Shown in pieces: positions 43,564 to 50,776 of a DNA stretch of 64,000 nucleotides. The DNA lies in the NCBI GenBank assembly GCA_934365945.1, contig CAKRNE010000004.1, positions 77,084-141,083 of the forward strand. The letters run 5' to 3'. Numbering within the stretch: position 1 is the first letter of the stretch; every line of letters starts with the position of its first letter. Origin of the DNA: an uncultured Agathobacter sp. (GTDB lineage: Bacteria > Bacillota > Clostridia > Lachnospirales > Lachnospiraceae). Both the position numbers and the translations under genes were made by a program. The notes under the pieces were generated by a model. That model did no database searches. It was not told the origin of the DNA and was given only the letters and a program-made list of their open reading frames with translations.

Positions 43564-44025
43564 GGGGCTGTAAAAAAACTCCCCTGACAGAAAAATCGCC
43601 CAGACCGTGAGGTCTGAGCGATTTTTTGGTATAATTAATTATGCTACTAACTAACAATACCAATGGTAATTATACTATGCGTCAGCTGAAATTACCATTA
43701 GAAATTGAAAAATTGATCGATATTTCCGATCCGGCATACAACCTACAGGCAGCCATCTGTGATGAATACATAGCTGTAATCGACGTAAAACCATATGCAT
43801 CCGATATGGAATGCTTTGTTCCTTATAAATATCACAACAAAAAGCAACGACAGACGAAAGCTGCATAAAACTCAAGCATGATTAACTGAGCTTTATTAAA
43901 TGCACCATTTTTTATACCCAAAGATGCAGACGTGATCAAAAATAGAAAAATTCATACAAAGAAACGCCAAAACCGACATTTGCCGGAGTTGGCGTTTCTT
44001 AATTAGGGACTTATTTTACAGCCCC
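43564..44025 (+). mobile_element. Internally deleted IS1182-like element (mini-IS), copy 2
   Basis: 462 bases with terminal inverted repeats GGGGCTGTAAAAAAACTCCC and, from the right end, GGGGCTGTAAAATAAGTCCC. Its first 160 bases are almost identical to copy 1, in the same orientation. The internal deletion differs, so the two arose from different deleted copies. Hairpins AAAAATCGCCC/GAGCGATTTTT and GAAACGCCAA/TTGGCGTTTC are both present. Confidence 0.82.
43641..43868 (+). pseudogene. IS1182-family transposase, internal-deletion fragment
   Basis: 75 codons. The first 33 are the transposase N-terminus (MRQLKLPLEIEKLIDISDPA). The next block, YNLQAAICDEYIAVIDVKPY, then ASDMECFVP, is from the middle of an IS1182 transposase, joined in frame. 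The rest is frameshifted. It is inactive. Confidence 0.8.
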
Positions 44026-44068
44026 TTTTTTTGAATTTGCAAAAATTATAATTAATTCCATAAAATAC

Positions 44069-44097
44069 TTGACATAGTTACTAAAGGTTACTATAAT
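44069..44097 (+). promoter_or_regulatory. Consensus promoter of the NAD salvage operon with GTTACTA direct repeats
   Basis: TTGACA at 44069-44074, a 17-base spacer and TATAAT at 44092-44097, all consensus. GTTACTA occurs at 44077-44083 and 44087-44093, ten bases apart in the spacer and -10, and TAGTTACTA is itself an inverted repeat. This is the likely site of the operon's own NrtR-like regulator. Confidence 0.75.
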
Positions 44098-44151
44098 AAG
44101 TACATAAAGTAAATATGAGAAACGCAGAAAGTAATTATAGGAGTTAAATAC

Positions 44152-45576
44152 ATGAATAAAGTAGACATAAATGGATTAACAGAACGGGAATTCTTGGCGG
44201 AGTATAAGCCGGGCGATTATGACAGGCCATCGGTTACAGTTGACATGATGGTGCTTCGCATGAAGGAAGACTTAAGCTGTATGCAGGTGCTGCTGATAAA
44301 GAGAAAGGCTCATCCGGAGATAGACAAATGGGCGCTTCCGGGCGGATTTATTAATATAAAGGAATCCGCATATGAAGCAGCGTGCAGGGAGCTTAAAGAG
44401 GAAACAGGTCTTACAGACATTTATCTTGAACAGCTCTACACCATGAGCCAGCCGGACAGGGATCCGCGTATGAGGATTATTGATATTGCATACATTGCAT
44501 TGCTTCCATATGGATATGAGCAGGCTGCTGTTGCAGGTGATGACGCAAAGGATGCCAGATGGTTTGATGTGAAATTTGCAGATAAAAAGCTTGTGTTTGC
44601 AAACGATTTGATTAAAATTGAATACTCTCTTAAGTCTGAGAAATTCAAAAACGGTGTTATTACGGTGGAAAATTTCATTCCGGTGAGCGTATCAGATGAA
44701 AAGCTTGCTTTTGATCATGACCAGATTATACTGGAAGGCCTTATGAGGATAAGGAATAAGGCTGAGTATACAGGCATCATGTTTAATCTCGTGCCACGTG
44801 AGTTTACCATTCCGGATCTGCTTAAGGTGTTTGAAGTTCTTTCAGGAAAGGAAGTTCATCCAAAGGTATTCCGTGAGAAGATTGCTGACCGGCTTGTTTC
44901 ACTTGACAGGTCGCAGAGACCTATTGTCGGAAGAAAACCGGCTGCCGTATACAGATATGTTGACCTTAACATGAGTGAGCAAAAGCCGGTTAAAGTGCAG
45001 AAGAAATATAAAAACGGCGTGATACTTACAAGGGCACAGCCATTCCATAACGGACACCTGAACATGATAAAACAGGCCGCGTCGGAGTGTGAAAACCTGC
45101 TTGTTGTAATAGGCAGTGCAAACAAAAGTTATACAAAGAGAAATCCGTTTCCAATCGAATACAGAAAAAGGCTTGTTGAAAACGTATTGCAGGAAGAGGC
45201 TTTAAGCGGTGCTGATGTAAAAGTTATGACCTTATCGGATTGGAGCATGGAAGATGCAGCTCAGTATGTAAAGGAATGGGGTTCTTTCTTCTATTACAAC
45301 ATAGCTAATGAAATTGGAGAGAAAAGCTTTACATTCTATTACAACGACGACCCGAAGATTGCGGAAAACTGGTTTACAGATGATATTTTAAAGAATGTGA
45401 CCATCAGAAACCTTGGAAGAAGCGATATTGAGATTTCAAGTACAATGATCAGGGATCTGATGTACAAGGAAGATTATGACAAAGTCAAGGATCTGGTTCC
45501 ACGGTGGATGTGGAAGGACTTAAAGAAGCTTGGAAAAATTCTTATGGATGCAACAAATAATGATTATATGATGTAG
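44152..45576 (+). CDS. Nudix-wHTH (NrtR-like) regulator fused to NMN adenylyltransferase
   Basis: 474 residues in three parts. Residues about 1-165: Nudix domain with a complete Nudix box from G65 (GFINIKESAYEAACRELKEETGL). Residues about 195-280: winged helix of the NrtR type (FTIPDLLKVFEVLSGKEVHPKVFREKI). Residues about 285-470: nucleotidyltransferase with HNGH at 299-302 (TRAQPFHNGHLNMIKQA) and the NadM-like ISSTMIRD motif. It could convert NMN to NAD and, through ADP-ribose sensing, repress its own operon. NrtR proteins often have a broken Nudix box; this one is intact. pncA, pncB and nadE follow. Confidence 0.88.
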   Translation: MNKVDINGLTEREFLAEYKPGDYDRPSVTVDMMVLRMKEDLSCMQVLLIKRKAHPEIDKWALPGGFINIKESAYEAACRELKEETGLTDIYLEQLYTMSQPDRDPRMRIIDIAYIALLPYGYEQAAVAGDDAKDARWFDVKFADKKLVFANDLIKIEYSLKSEKFKNGVITVENFIPVSVSDEKLAFDHDQIILEGLMRIRNKAEYTGIMFNLVPREFTIPDLLKVFEVLSGKEVHPKVFREKIADRLVSLDRSQRPIVGRKPAAVYRYVDLNMSEQKPVKVQKKYKNGVILTRAQPFHNGHLNMIKQAASECENLLVVIGSANKSYTKRNPFPIEYRKRLVENVLQEEALSGADVKVMTLSDWSMEDAAQYVKEWGSFFYYNIANEIGEKSFTFYYNDDPKIAENWFTDDILKNVTIRNLGRSDIEISSTMIRDLMYKEDYDKVKDLVPRWMWKDLKKLGKILMDATNNDYMM

Positions 45577-45588
45577 GAGGAAATGATT

Positions 45589-46131
45589 ATGGCAAAGAAA
45601 ATTTTAGTAGTAGTGGACGCACAGAATGATTTTATTACAGGAGTTCTTGGAAACAAAGAGTGTGACGTGGCAACAAATGTTATTGCAGAGGAAATCAGGT
45701 CAGGAAAATATGATGATGTGATATTCACAAGAGATACACATGATGAAAACTATCTGAATACTCAGGAAGGAAAGAAACTTCCGGTAGCGCACTGCATTAA
45801 AGGGACAAACGGATGGGAAGTGGATGAGCGTCTTAAGCGTGCAATGAAGGAGCGTGGAGTTGATTGTAACGATATGACTTATATTGACAAGCCGACTTTT
45901 GGAAGCAAAGAGCTGGGAGAGATGCTTGCAGAATATGACAACAGCGATACAGAGATTTATTTCTGCGGCTTCTGTACGGGAATATGCGTAATAAGCAACG
46001 TTGCGATTGCAAAGACATTCTGTAAAGACGCAGAGGTGTTCGTAATAGAAAATGCCTGTGCCTGCGTAACGCCTGAAAGTCATAAGACAGCAATAGAAGC
46101 AATGAAGATGATTCAGGTAGGCATTATATAG
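45589..46131 (+). CDS. pncA: Nicotinamidase (isochorismatase-family cysteine hydrolase)
   Basis: 180 residues from ATG 45589, eight bases after AGGAGG; an ATG at 45583 is too close to that site. The catalytic triad is readable: Asp in VVVDAQNDFITG, Lys in YIDKPTFGS, Cys in GFCTGICVISN. The metal/substrate region DTHDENY fits nicotinamidase. It hydrolyses nicotinamide to nicotinate, which pncB takes up. Context makes the specificity likely; the family also has other amidases. It is 12 bases downstream of the regulator-adenylyltransferase gene. Confidence 0.9.
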   Translation: MAKKILVVVDAQNDFITGVLGNKECDVATNVIAEEIRSGKYDDVIFTRDTHDENYLNTQEGKKLPVAHCIKGTNGWEVDERLKRAMKERGVDCNDMTYIDKPTFGSKELGEMLAEYDNSDTEIYFCGFCTGICVISNVAIAKTFCKDAEVFVIENACACVTPESHKTAIEAMKMIQVGII

Positions 46132-46193
46132 AAAGCCATTTGTCAAAAAGGTTTATGACATGCTGATAGCGTAAGAATTAGGAGGAGAATATT

Positions 46194-47411
46194 ATGAAAT
46201 TAAACCAGATAATCACAAGTCTTTTAGAGACAGACATGTATAAATTTTCGATGGGTCAGACAATATTCCATCAGTTTACGGATTACAAGACCACATGGAC
46301 ATTCAAGTGCAGAAATGAAGATGTGCATTTTACACCGGAAATGGTGCAGGAGATAACAGAACAGATTAGGGCATTCTGTAAGCTTCGGTTTGCGGAAGAT
46401 GAGCTTGCATATTTAGACAATATCAAGTGGATTAAAGGCTCTTACGTTGATTTCCTTCGTCTCTGGCAGCCACGTTTTGAGGATTTTGAGATAGGAACGG
46501 ATGCACCTTGCGGCTTGTCTATCGAGGCAAAAGGAACATGGCTTAACACTTCAATGTATGAGATTCCGACACTTGCCATTGTAAATGAAGTGTATTTCAG
46601 AATGGCATATGACTATGATAAGCTGCTTGACAGCTTTAAGAAGCGTCTGGATGCAAAGTATGAGAATTTAAAGAACGGACACTGGTACGCGGGTACATTC
46701 TCAGAGTTTGGTCTCAGAAGAAGGCTTTCTGCAGAAGCACAGGAGCTTGCAGTACAGAAGTTCGCACATTTAAACGATACCATGCACAGTTCATCAAAGT
46801 TTGTCGGCACATCAAATGTGTATCTTGCAAAGAAATACGGACTTACACCTGTAGGAACCATGGCACATGAGTGGATTATGTGTACGGGACAGGGCAATCA
46901 CAGGCACAATCCGGCATATTCAAACTGGTATGCGCTCGATGCATGGATCAAGGAGTATGGAGTATTAAACGGTATCGCGCTTACTGACACAATCACAACA
47001 GACTGCTTCCTGCGTGATTTTAAACTTACCTATGCGACACTTTTCTCAGGAGTACGTCATGACAGCGGAGACCCGTATGAGTGGGGTGAAAAGATGATTG
47101 CGCACTACAAGAGCCTTGGAATTGACCCAAAAACAAAGACACTTTTGTTCAGCGACAGTCTTGACTTTGAACGTGCTGACAAGCTCTACAGACATTTCTG
47201 CAAGGAAACAAATGTAGCTTTTGGCATTGGCACATATTTGAGCAACGATACAGATGTTCCTGCACTCAATATCGTCATGAAAACAACAAGATGTAATGGA
47301 ATGGATGTAGCCAAGCTTTCTGATACACCAGGCAAGGGAATGTGCAAAAATCCGGATTATGTGGATTACTTAAACCGCTGCATTGATTACAGAATGAAAA
47401 ACGACCGCTAG
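46194..47411 (+). CDS. pncB: Nicotinate phosphoribosyltransferase
   Basis: 405 residues. LLETDMYKFSMGQTIFHQF at the N-terminus, EFGLRRRLSAEAQELAV, FVGTSNVYLAKKYGLTPVGTMAHEWIM and the phosphorylated-histidine region SGVRHDSGDPYEWGEK are all typical of PncB. It makes nicotinate mononucleotide from nicotinate, PRPP and ATP. AGGAGGAG precedes the ATG. It is the third gene of the NAD operon. Confidence 0.96.
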   Translation: MKLNQIITSLLETDMYKFSMGQTIFHQFTDYKTTWTFKCRNEDVHFTPEMVQEITEQIRAFCKLRFAEDELAYLDNIKWIKGSYVDFLRLWQPRFEDFEIGTDAPCGLSIEAKGTWLNTSMYEIPTLAIVNEVYFRMAYDYDKLLDSFKKRLDAKYENLKNGHWYAGTFSEFGLRRRLSAEAQELAVQKFAHLNDTMHSSSKFVGTSNVYLAKKYGLTPVGTMAHEWIMCTGQGNHRHNPAYSNWYALDAWIKEYGVLNGIALTDTITTDCFLRDFKLTYATLFSGVRHDSGDPYEWGEKMIAHYKSLGIDPKTKTLLFSDSLDFERADKLYRHFCKETNVAFGIGTYLSNDTDVPALNIVMKTTRCNGMDVAKLSDTPGKGMCKNPDYVDYLNRCIDYRMKNDR

Positions 47412-47422
47412 GAGGAAATGCC

Positions 47423-49375
47423 ATGAATACAGGATTTTACCGTGTTGCTGCATCGTCCCCTGAGATTTATCTCGGGGACTGCGTGAACAATGCTGACAAT
47501 ATCATACGCATTGCGGAGTCACTTGCCCAAAATGATGTGCAGCTTGTGGTTTTTCCGGAGCTGTGTATTACAGGTTATAGCTGTGCAGACATGTTTTTGA
47601 GAAGGGAACTGCTCGCAAAGGCTCAGGAAGAACTGGACAGGATTAAAACAGCATTGCAGGATTTAAGCATTCTTGTATGCGTTGGCATGCCAATAGAGGA
47701 TGAGGCTGGCAGGCTTTTCAACTGTGCCGCATATGTACACAACGGAGAAATCGTTGGAATTGTGCCAAAAACATACATTCCTAACTATGGCGAATTTTAC
47801 GAGAAACGCTGGTTTACAAGCGCAGACAAGAGATTGTCGGATGAGATTACTTTAAATTATGTCGCAAACAGACCAACAGTACCTTTTTCTCCGAATATTA
47901 TTATCGAGGATATGCGAGGAGCAATTATCGGTACTGAAATTTGCGAGGATTTATGGGTAAGTGCGCCTCCGAGCGGAGAGCTTTGCAAAGCCGGTGCAAA
48001 TATCATTGTAAATCCATCAGCAAGCAATGACGTAATCGGGAAAAGAGAATACAGGCGCAGTCTTGTGGCAATGCAGTCAGGAAGATGCCGTGCCGGATAC
48101 GTGTATGCGTCAAGCGGTGCGGGAGAGAGCAGCATTGACCTTGTGTTTTCAGGACACTGCATCATAGCGGATAATGGCAGAATAGCTGGTGAGACGTCAG
48201 ATTATTCAAAACGTATGGATAAAAAGGCATCAGAAGATGATGAGATGAACTCTAATCTTGTGATAAGTGAGATAGATATTGAGCGCTGCATGAATGACCG
48301 CCGCAGATATAACAGCGACTCATGGGCTGATGCGCCGGATGTGATAAAAGTAATTTTAAATGATGAAAATCAGATGAAGGATTATCAAATATGGCCAAAG
48401 AAAGTTAATCCGTATCCGTTTGTACCAAGTGATAAAAACAATCGAAAAAATCGCTGCATGGAGATTTTGTCGCTTCAGGCAAAAGGTCTGGAACAAAGAC
48501 TCATCTCTACCGGAATAAAAAAGGCAGTTCTTGGAATATCCGGAGGCTTGGACAGCACGCTTGCGCTTTTGGTATGCTGCGAAGCATTTGAAGCACTTGG
48601 CATTCCGAAGAGAAATATCTATGGTATTACAATGCCGGGATTTGGAACTACATCTACTACAAAAACAATTGCTGACAGGCTTATGGAAGAATTTGGCGTG
48701 ACAGCCGTGGAAGTCAATATTGAGGCTGCATGCAGACAGCACATGAAGGATATAGGACATCCGGATGATGTTTTTGACGTGACATATGAAAACATTCAGG
48801 CTAGAGAGCGTACACAGGTATTGTTCGATTATGCAAACATGGTAGACGGACTTGTAATCGGCACAGGTGATATGTCAGAGCTTGCACTTGGCTGGTGCAC
48901 CTACAACGGCGACCATATGAGCAATTATGCCGTAAACTGCAGTGTACCAAAGACACTTGTTAAATACATTGTACAGGCTTATGCCGGCGAGTGCGCGTCA
49001 ACGGATGAAATGAAAAATGTGCTTTGTGAAATAGCAGACCTGCCTATTTCCCCTGAACTGCTGCCGCCGGATAAAGACGGTAATATAGCACAGAAAACAG
49101 AGGAGAGCATCGGCAAATATGACCTTCATGACTTCTTCCTTTATCATTTTCTGCGTAATGGAGAAAGCCGGGATAGGATATTAAAACTTGCAGAGATTGC
49201 TTTTTCGAATGTGGGTAAGGGTGAAATAGAAAAGACTCTTGAGACATTCTTTATACGTTTCAGACAGCAGCAGTTTAAGCGTTCATGCATACCTGACGGA
49301 CCAAAGGTTGGAACTGTTTCATTATCGCCAAGAGGTGATTTGAGAATGCCAAGTGATATGGTGGAATTGTATTAG
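47423..49375 (+). CDS. nadE: Glutamine-dependent NAD+ synthetase
   Basis: 650 residues, the length of the two-domain enzyme. The N-terminal nitrilase-type glutaminase has Glu in VVFPELCITGYSC, Lys in GIVPKTYIPNYGEFYE and Cys in GTEICEDLWV. The C-terminal synthetase has the ATP loop LGISGGLDSTLALLV and later GTGDMSELALGWCTYNGDHMSNY. It amidates nicotinate adenine dinucleotide to NAD with ammonia passed from glutamine. It ends the salvage operon, 11 bases after pncB with an AGGAGG site. Confidence 0.96.
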   Translation: MNTGFYRVAASSPEIYLGDCVNNADNIIRIAESLAQNDVQLVVFPELCITGYSCADMFLRRELLAKAQEELDRIKTALQDLSILVCVGMPIEDEAGRLFNCAAYVHNGEIVGIVPKTYIPNYGEFYEKRWFTSADKRLSDEITLNYVANRPTVPFSPNIIIEDMRGAIIGTEICEDLWVSAPPSGELCKAGANIIVNPSASNDVIGKREYRRSLVAMQSGRCRAGYVYASSGAGESSIDLVFSGHCIIADNGRIAGETSDYSKRMDKKASEDDEMNSNLVISEIDIERCMNDRRRYNSDSWADAPDVIKVILNDENQMKDYQIWPKKVNPYPFVPSDKNNRKNRCMEILSLQAKGLEQRLISTGIKKAVLGISGGLDSTLALLVCCEAFEALGIPKRNIYGITMPGFGTTSTTKTIADRLMEEFGVTAVEVNIEAACRQHMKDIGHPDDVFDVTYENIQARERTQVLFDYANMVDGLVIGTGDMSELALGWCTYNGDHMSNYAVNCSVPKTLVKYIVQAYAGECASTDEMKNVLCEIADLPISPELLPPDKDGNIAQKTEESIGKYDLHDFFLYHFLRNGESRDRILKLAEIAFSNVGKGEIEKTLETFFIRFRQQQFKRSCIPDGPKVGTVSLSPRGDLRMPSDMVELY

Positions 49376-49428
49376 GCATTGGGGAGGCAGGAAAATCAGG
49401 AGTTGTAAATGAATGGTGAAAAAAAGTA

Positions 49429-49468
49429 TCAACTACCAGTTGAATAGCATAAATCAACTAGCAGTTCG
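49429..49468. promoter_or_regulatory. Two palindromic candidate operators before the XRE gene
   Basis: TCAACTACCAGTTGA (49429-49443) is a perfect palindrome with a 3-base centre. TCAACTAGCAGTTCG (49454-49468) is a near copy, 25 bases downstream. They lie 51 bases before the XRE regulator and are probably its own binding sites. Confidence 0.65.
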
Positions 49469-49518
49469 TTTTAGACAGCTACTTTTTGATATATGATGAC
49501 TGCAAGGAGGTAAGAAAA

Positions 49519-49995
49519 ATGAATCAAGAAGTGATAGGAAGTTTTATTGCAAAATGTAGAAAAGAAAAAGGCTTGACGCAAATGCAGTTAGCAGAAAAAT
49601 TGAACATTACAAATAGAGCAGTTTCGAAATGGGAAACTGGGAAAAGCATTCCAGATATATCTGTTATGCCGGAATTATGTGAAATATTTGATATAACTGT
49701 AAATGAATTATTAAGTGGAGAGAGAATTGATAAGGAGGATTATGTCATGAAAGCAGAAAATAATTTTTTACAAATGTTCAATAATAACAAAGGAAAGCAG
49801 AGACTAGCTATTATGCAATTGGTTGGAGATGGATTGCTTGTATGTGGATTGGTATTGGTACTTTCATTTCCGCATTTACTGGAGTTATCAGGAGTACAAG
49901 ATGTAATAATGAGATTAATGGGAATTTTTGTTTTGGCATGTGGTTTTGCAATTAATTACCTGGCAAAAAAAATCAAATACGAGCTTACTGTGTAA
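49519..49995 (+). CDS. XRE-family HTH protein with C-terminal membrane segments
   Basis: 158 residues from ATG 49519, nine bases after AAGGAGG; the frame extends to 49486 without a site. Residues about 5-65 form a Cro/cI-type helix-turn-helix (IAKCRKEKGLTQMQLAEKLNITNRAVSKWETGKSIPDISVMPELCEIFDI). The linker NELLSGERIDKEDY is typical of Firmicutes members. Two hydrophobic segments near 100-125 and 128-150 follow. Such membrane-tethered XRE proteins are common and uncharacterised. A strong terminator follows. Confidence 0.85.
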   Translation: MNQEVIGSFIAKCRKEKGLTQMQLAEKLNITNRAVSKWETGKSIPDISVMPELCEIFDITVNELLSGERIDKEDYVMKAENNFLQMFNNNKGKQRLAIMQLVGDGLLVCGLVLVLSFPHLLELSGVQDVIMRLMGIFVLACGFAINYLAKKIKYELTV

Positions 49996-50023
49996 GAATT
50001 TATGGCAAAACTGACCAAAATAC

Positions 50024-50063
50024 AAACAGTTCGTAAAAATAATACTTTACGAACTGTTTTTTT
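50024..50063 (+). terminator. Terminator after the XRE gene
   Basis: A 14-bp perfect stem (50024-50037 with 50046-50059), AAACAGTTCGTAAA and its complement, followed by TTTTTTTG. Confidence 0.9.
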
Positions 50064-50099
50064 GCGTATTTTCGAGTTTGAGTTTATATTATAACACAC

Positions 50100-50429
50100 T
50101 TAAATACGAACTTTATTTCGCTTATCTCTTCGCACATCTTCTCGCAAAAGGGCATATTCAATTAATTTGTAGACAAATTCGGATACTTCTTTGTCATCTA
50201 GGAACAACAGCCTATTTGTATGCAATATGCCAAGCTCAACTTCTTTATCTGATACATTCAAGCAATCTCCGTATTTCTTAACCTTATTCATAACATCAGC
50301 ACTTTTAAAATTTCCTATTTTTCCATTATGAGTAAATTTTACAATGCCATCTGGAGAGAATTGAGCATATTTATCTACATTGTACTGCAATGAATTATGG
50401 CTTGTCTTTAATCGGTCAATTGAAACCAT
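50100..50429 (-). CDS. Hypothetical protein, possibly a fragment
   Basis: 109 codons with plausible protein composition (charged, with KFTHNGKIGNFKSADVMNKVKKYG and a helical C-terminus). The ribosome site is poor (GAGGAAG, 14 bases before the ATG) and the start seems abrupt, so it could be the tail of a larger lost gene. Homology was not recognised. It lies in the 781-base gap between the XRE gene and the ABC exporter genes; the rest of that gap holds repeat copy C. Confidence 0.4.
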   Translation of the reverse strand: MVSIDRLKTSHNSLQYNVDKYAQFSPDGIVKFTHNGKIGNFKSADVMNKVKKYGDCLNVSDKEVELGILHTNRLLFLDDKEVSEFVYKLIEYALLREDVRRDKRNKVRI

Positions 50430-50483
50430 TAGTGAAGTGTAACTTCCTCTGTGCTCGTCATGAAAATTCAGTCACAGCGTAAG

Positions 50484-50754
50484 AAAACCTGGAGACAGGG
50501 AATGCAGCCGGGGGCACACCCTCATGTAAGCGACTAGAGAAGCTGTTTAGATACTGTAGAATTATGCACATGAAACACAGAAATGCCCAGCCATGGATGG
50601 CTGGGCAAGGTGTTATGCGCCATGGACGGCGCATAAAAGCCGGTTTCGTCAAGCATAGAAACACTATAAGCATAATTCGTACAGAATCTTAACAGCAAAG
50701 CGTTAGCGCACATGAGGGTGTGCCCCCGGCTGTGTTCCCTGTCTCCCGGTTTTC
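50484..50754 (+). repeat. Palindromic repeat element, copy C
   Basis: About 271 bases. Outer arms 50484-50532 and 50706-50754 are reverse complements over about 48 bases with few mismatches (for example CAGCCGGGGGCACACCCTCA on the left). The inner stem is AGAGAAGCTGTTTAGATACT..ATTATGC with GCATAATTCGTACAGAATCT..CAGC. Hairpin 1 is GCCCAGCC/GGCTGGGC around ATGGAT. Hairpin 2 is TTATGCGCC/GGCGCATAA around ATGGAC. Hairpin 3 is GTTTC/GAAAC. It lies 23 bases after the stop of the minus-strand ABC gene and could end that transcript. Confidence 0.87.
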
Positions 50755-50776
50755 GTAATTAGACAACTACACTGGA

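Noticed and set aside
50458..50673. 71-codon frame on the minus strand inside repeat copy C
   Set aside because: It lies wholly within the palindromic element and has no ribosome site or recognisable domain.
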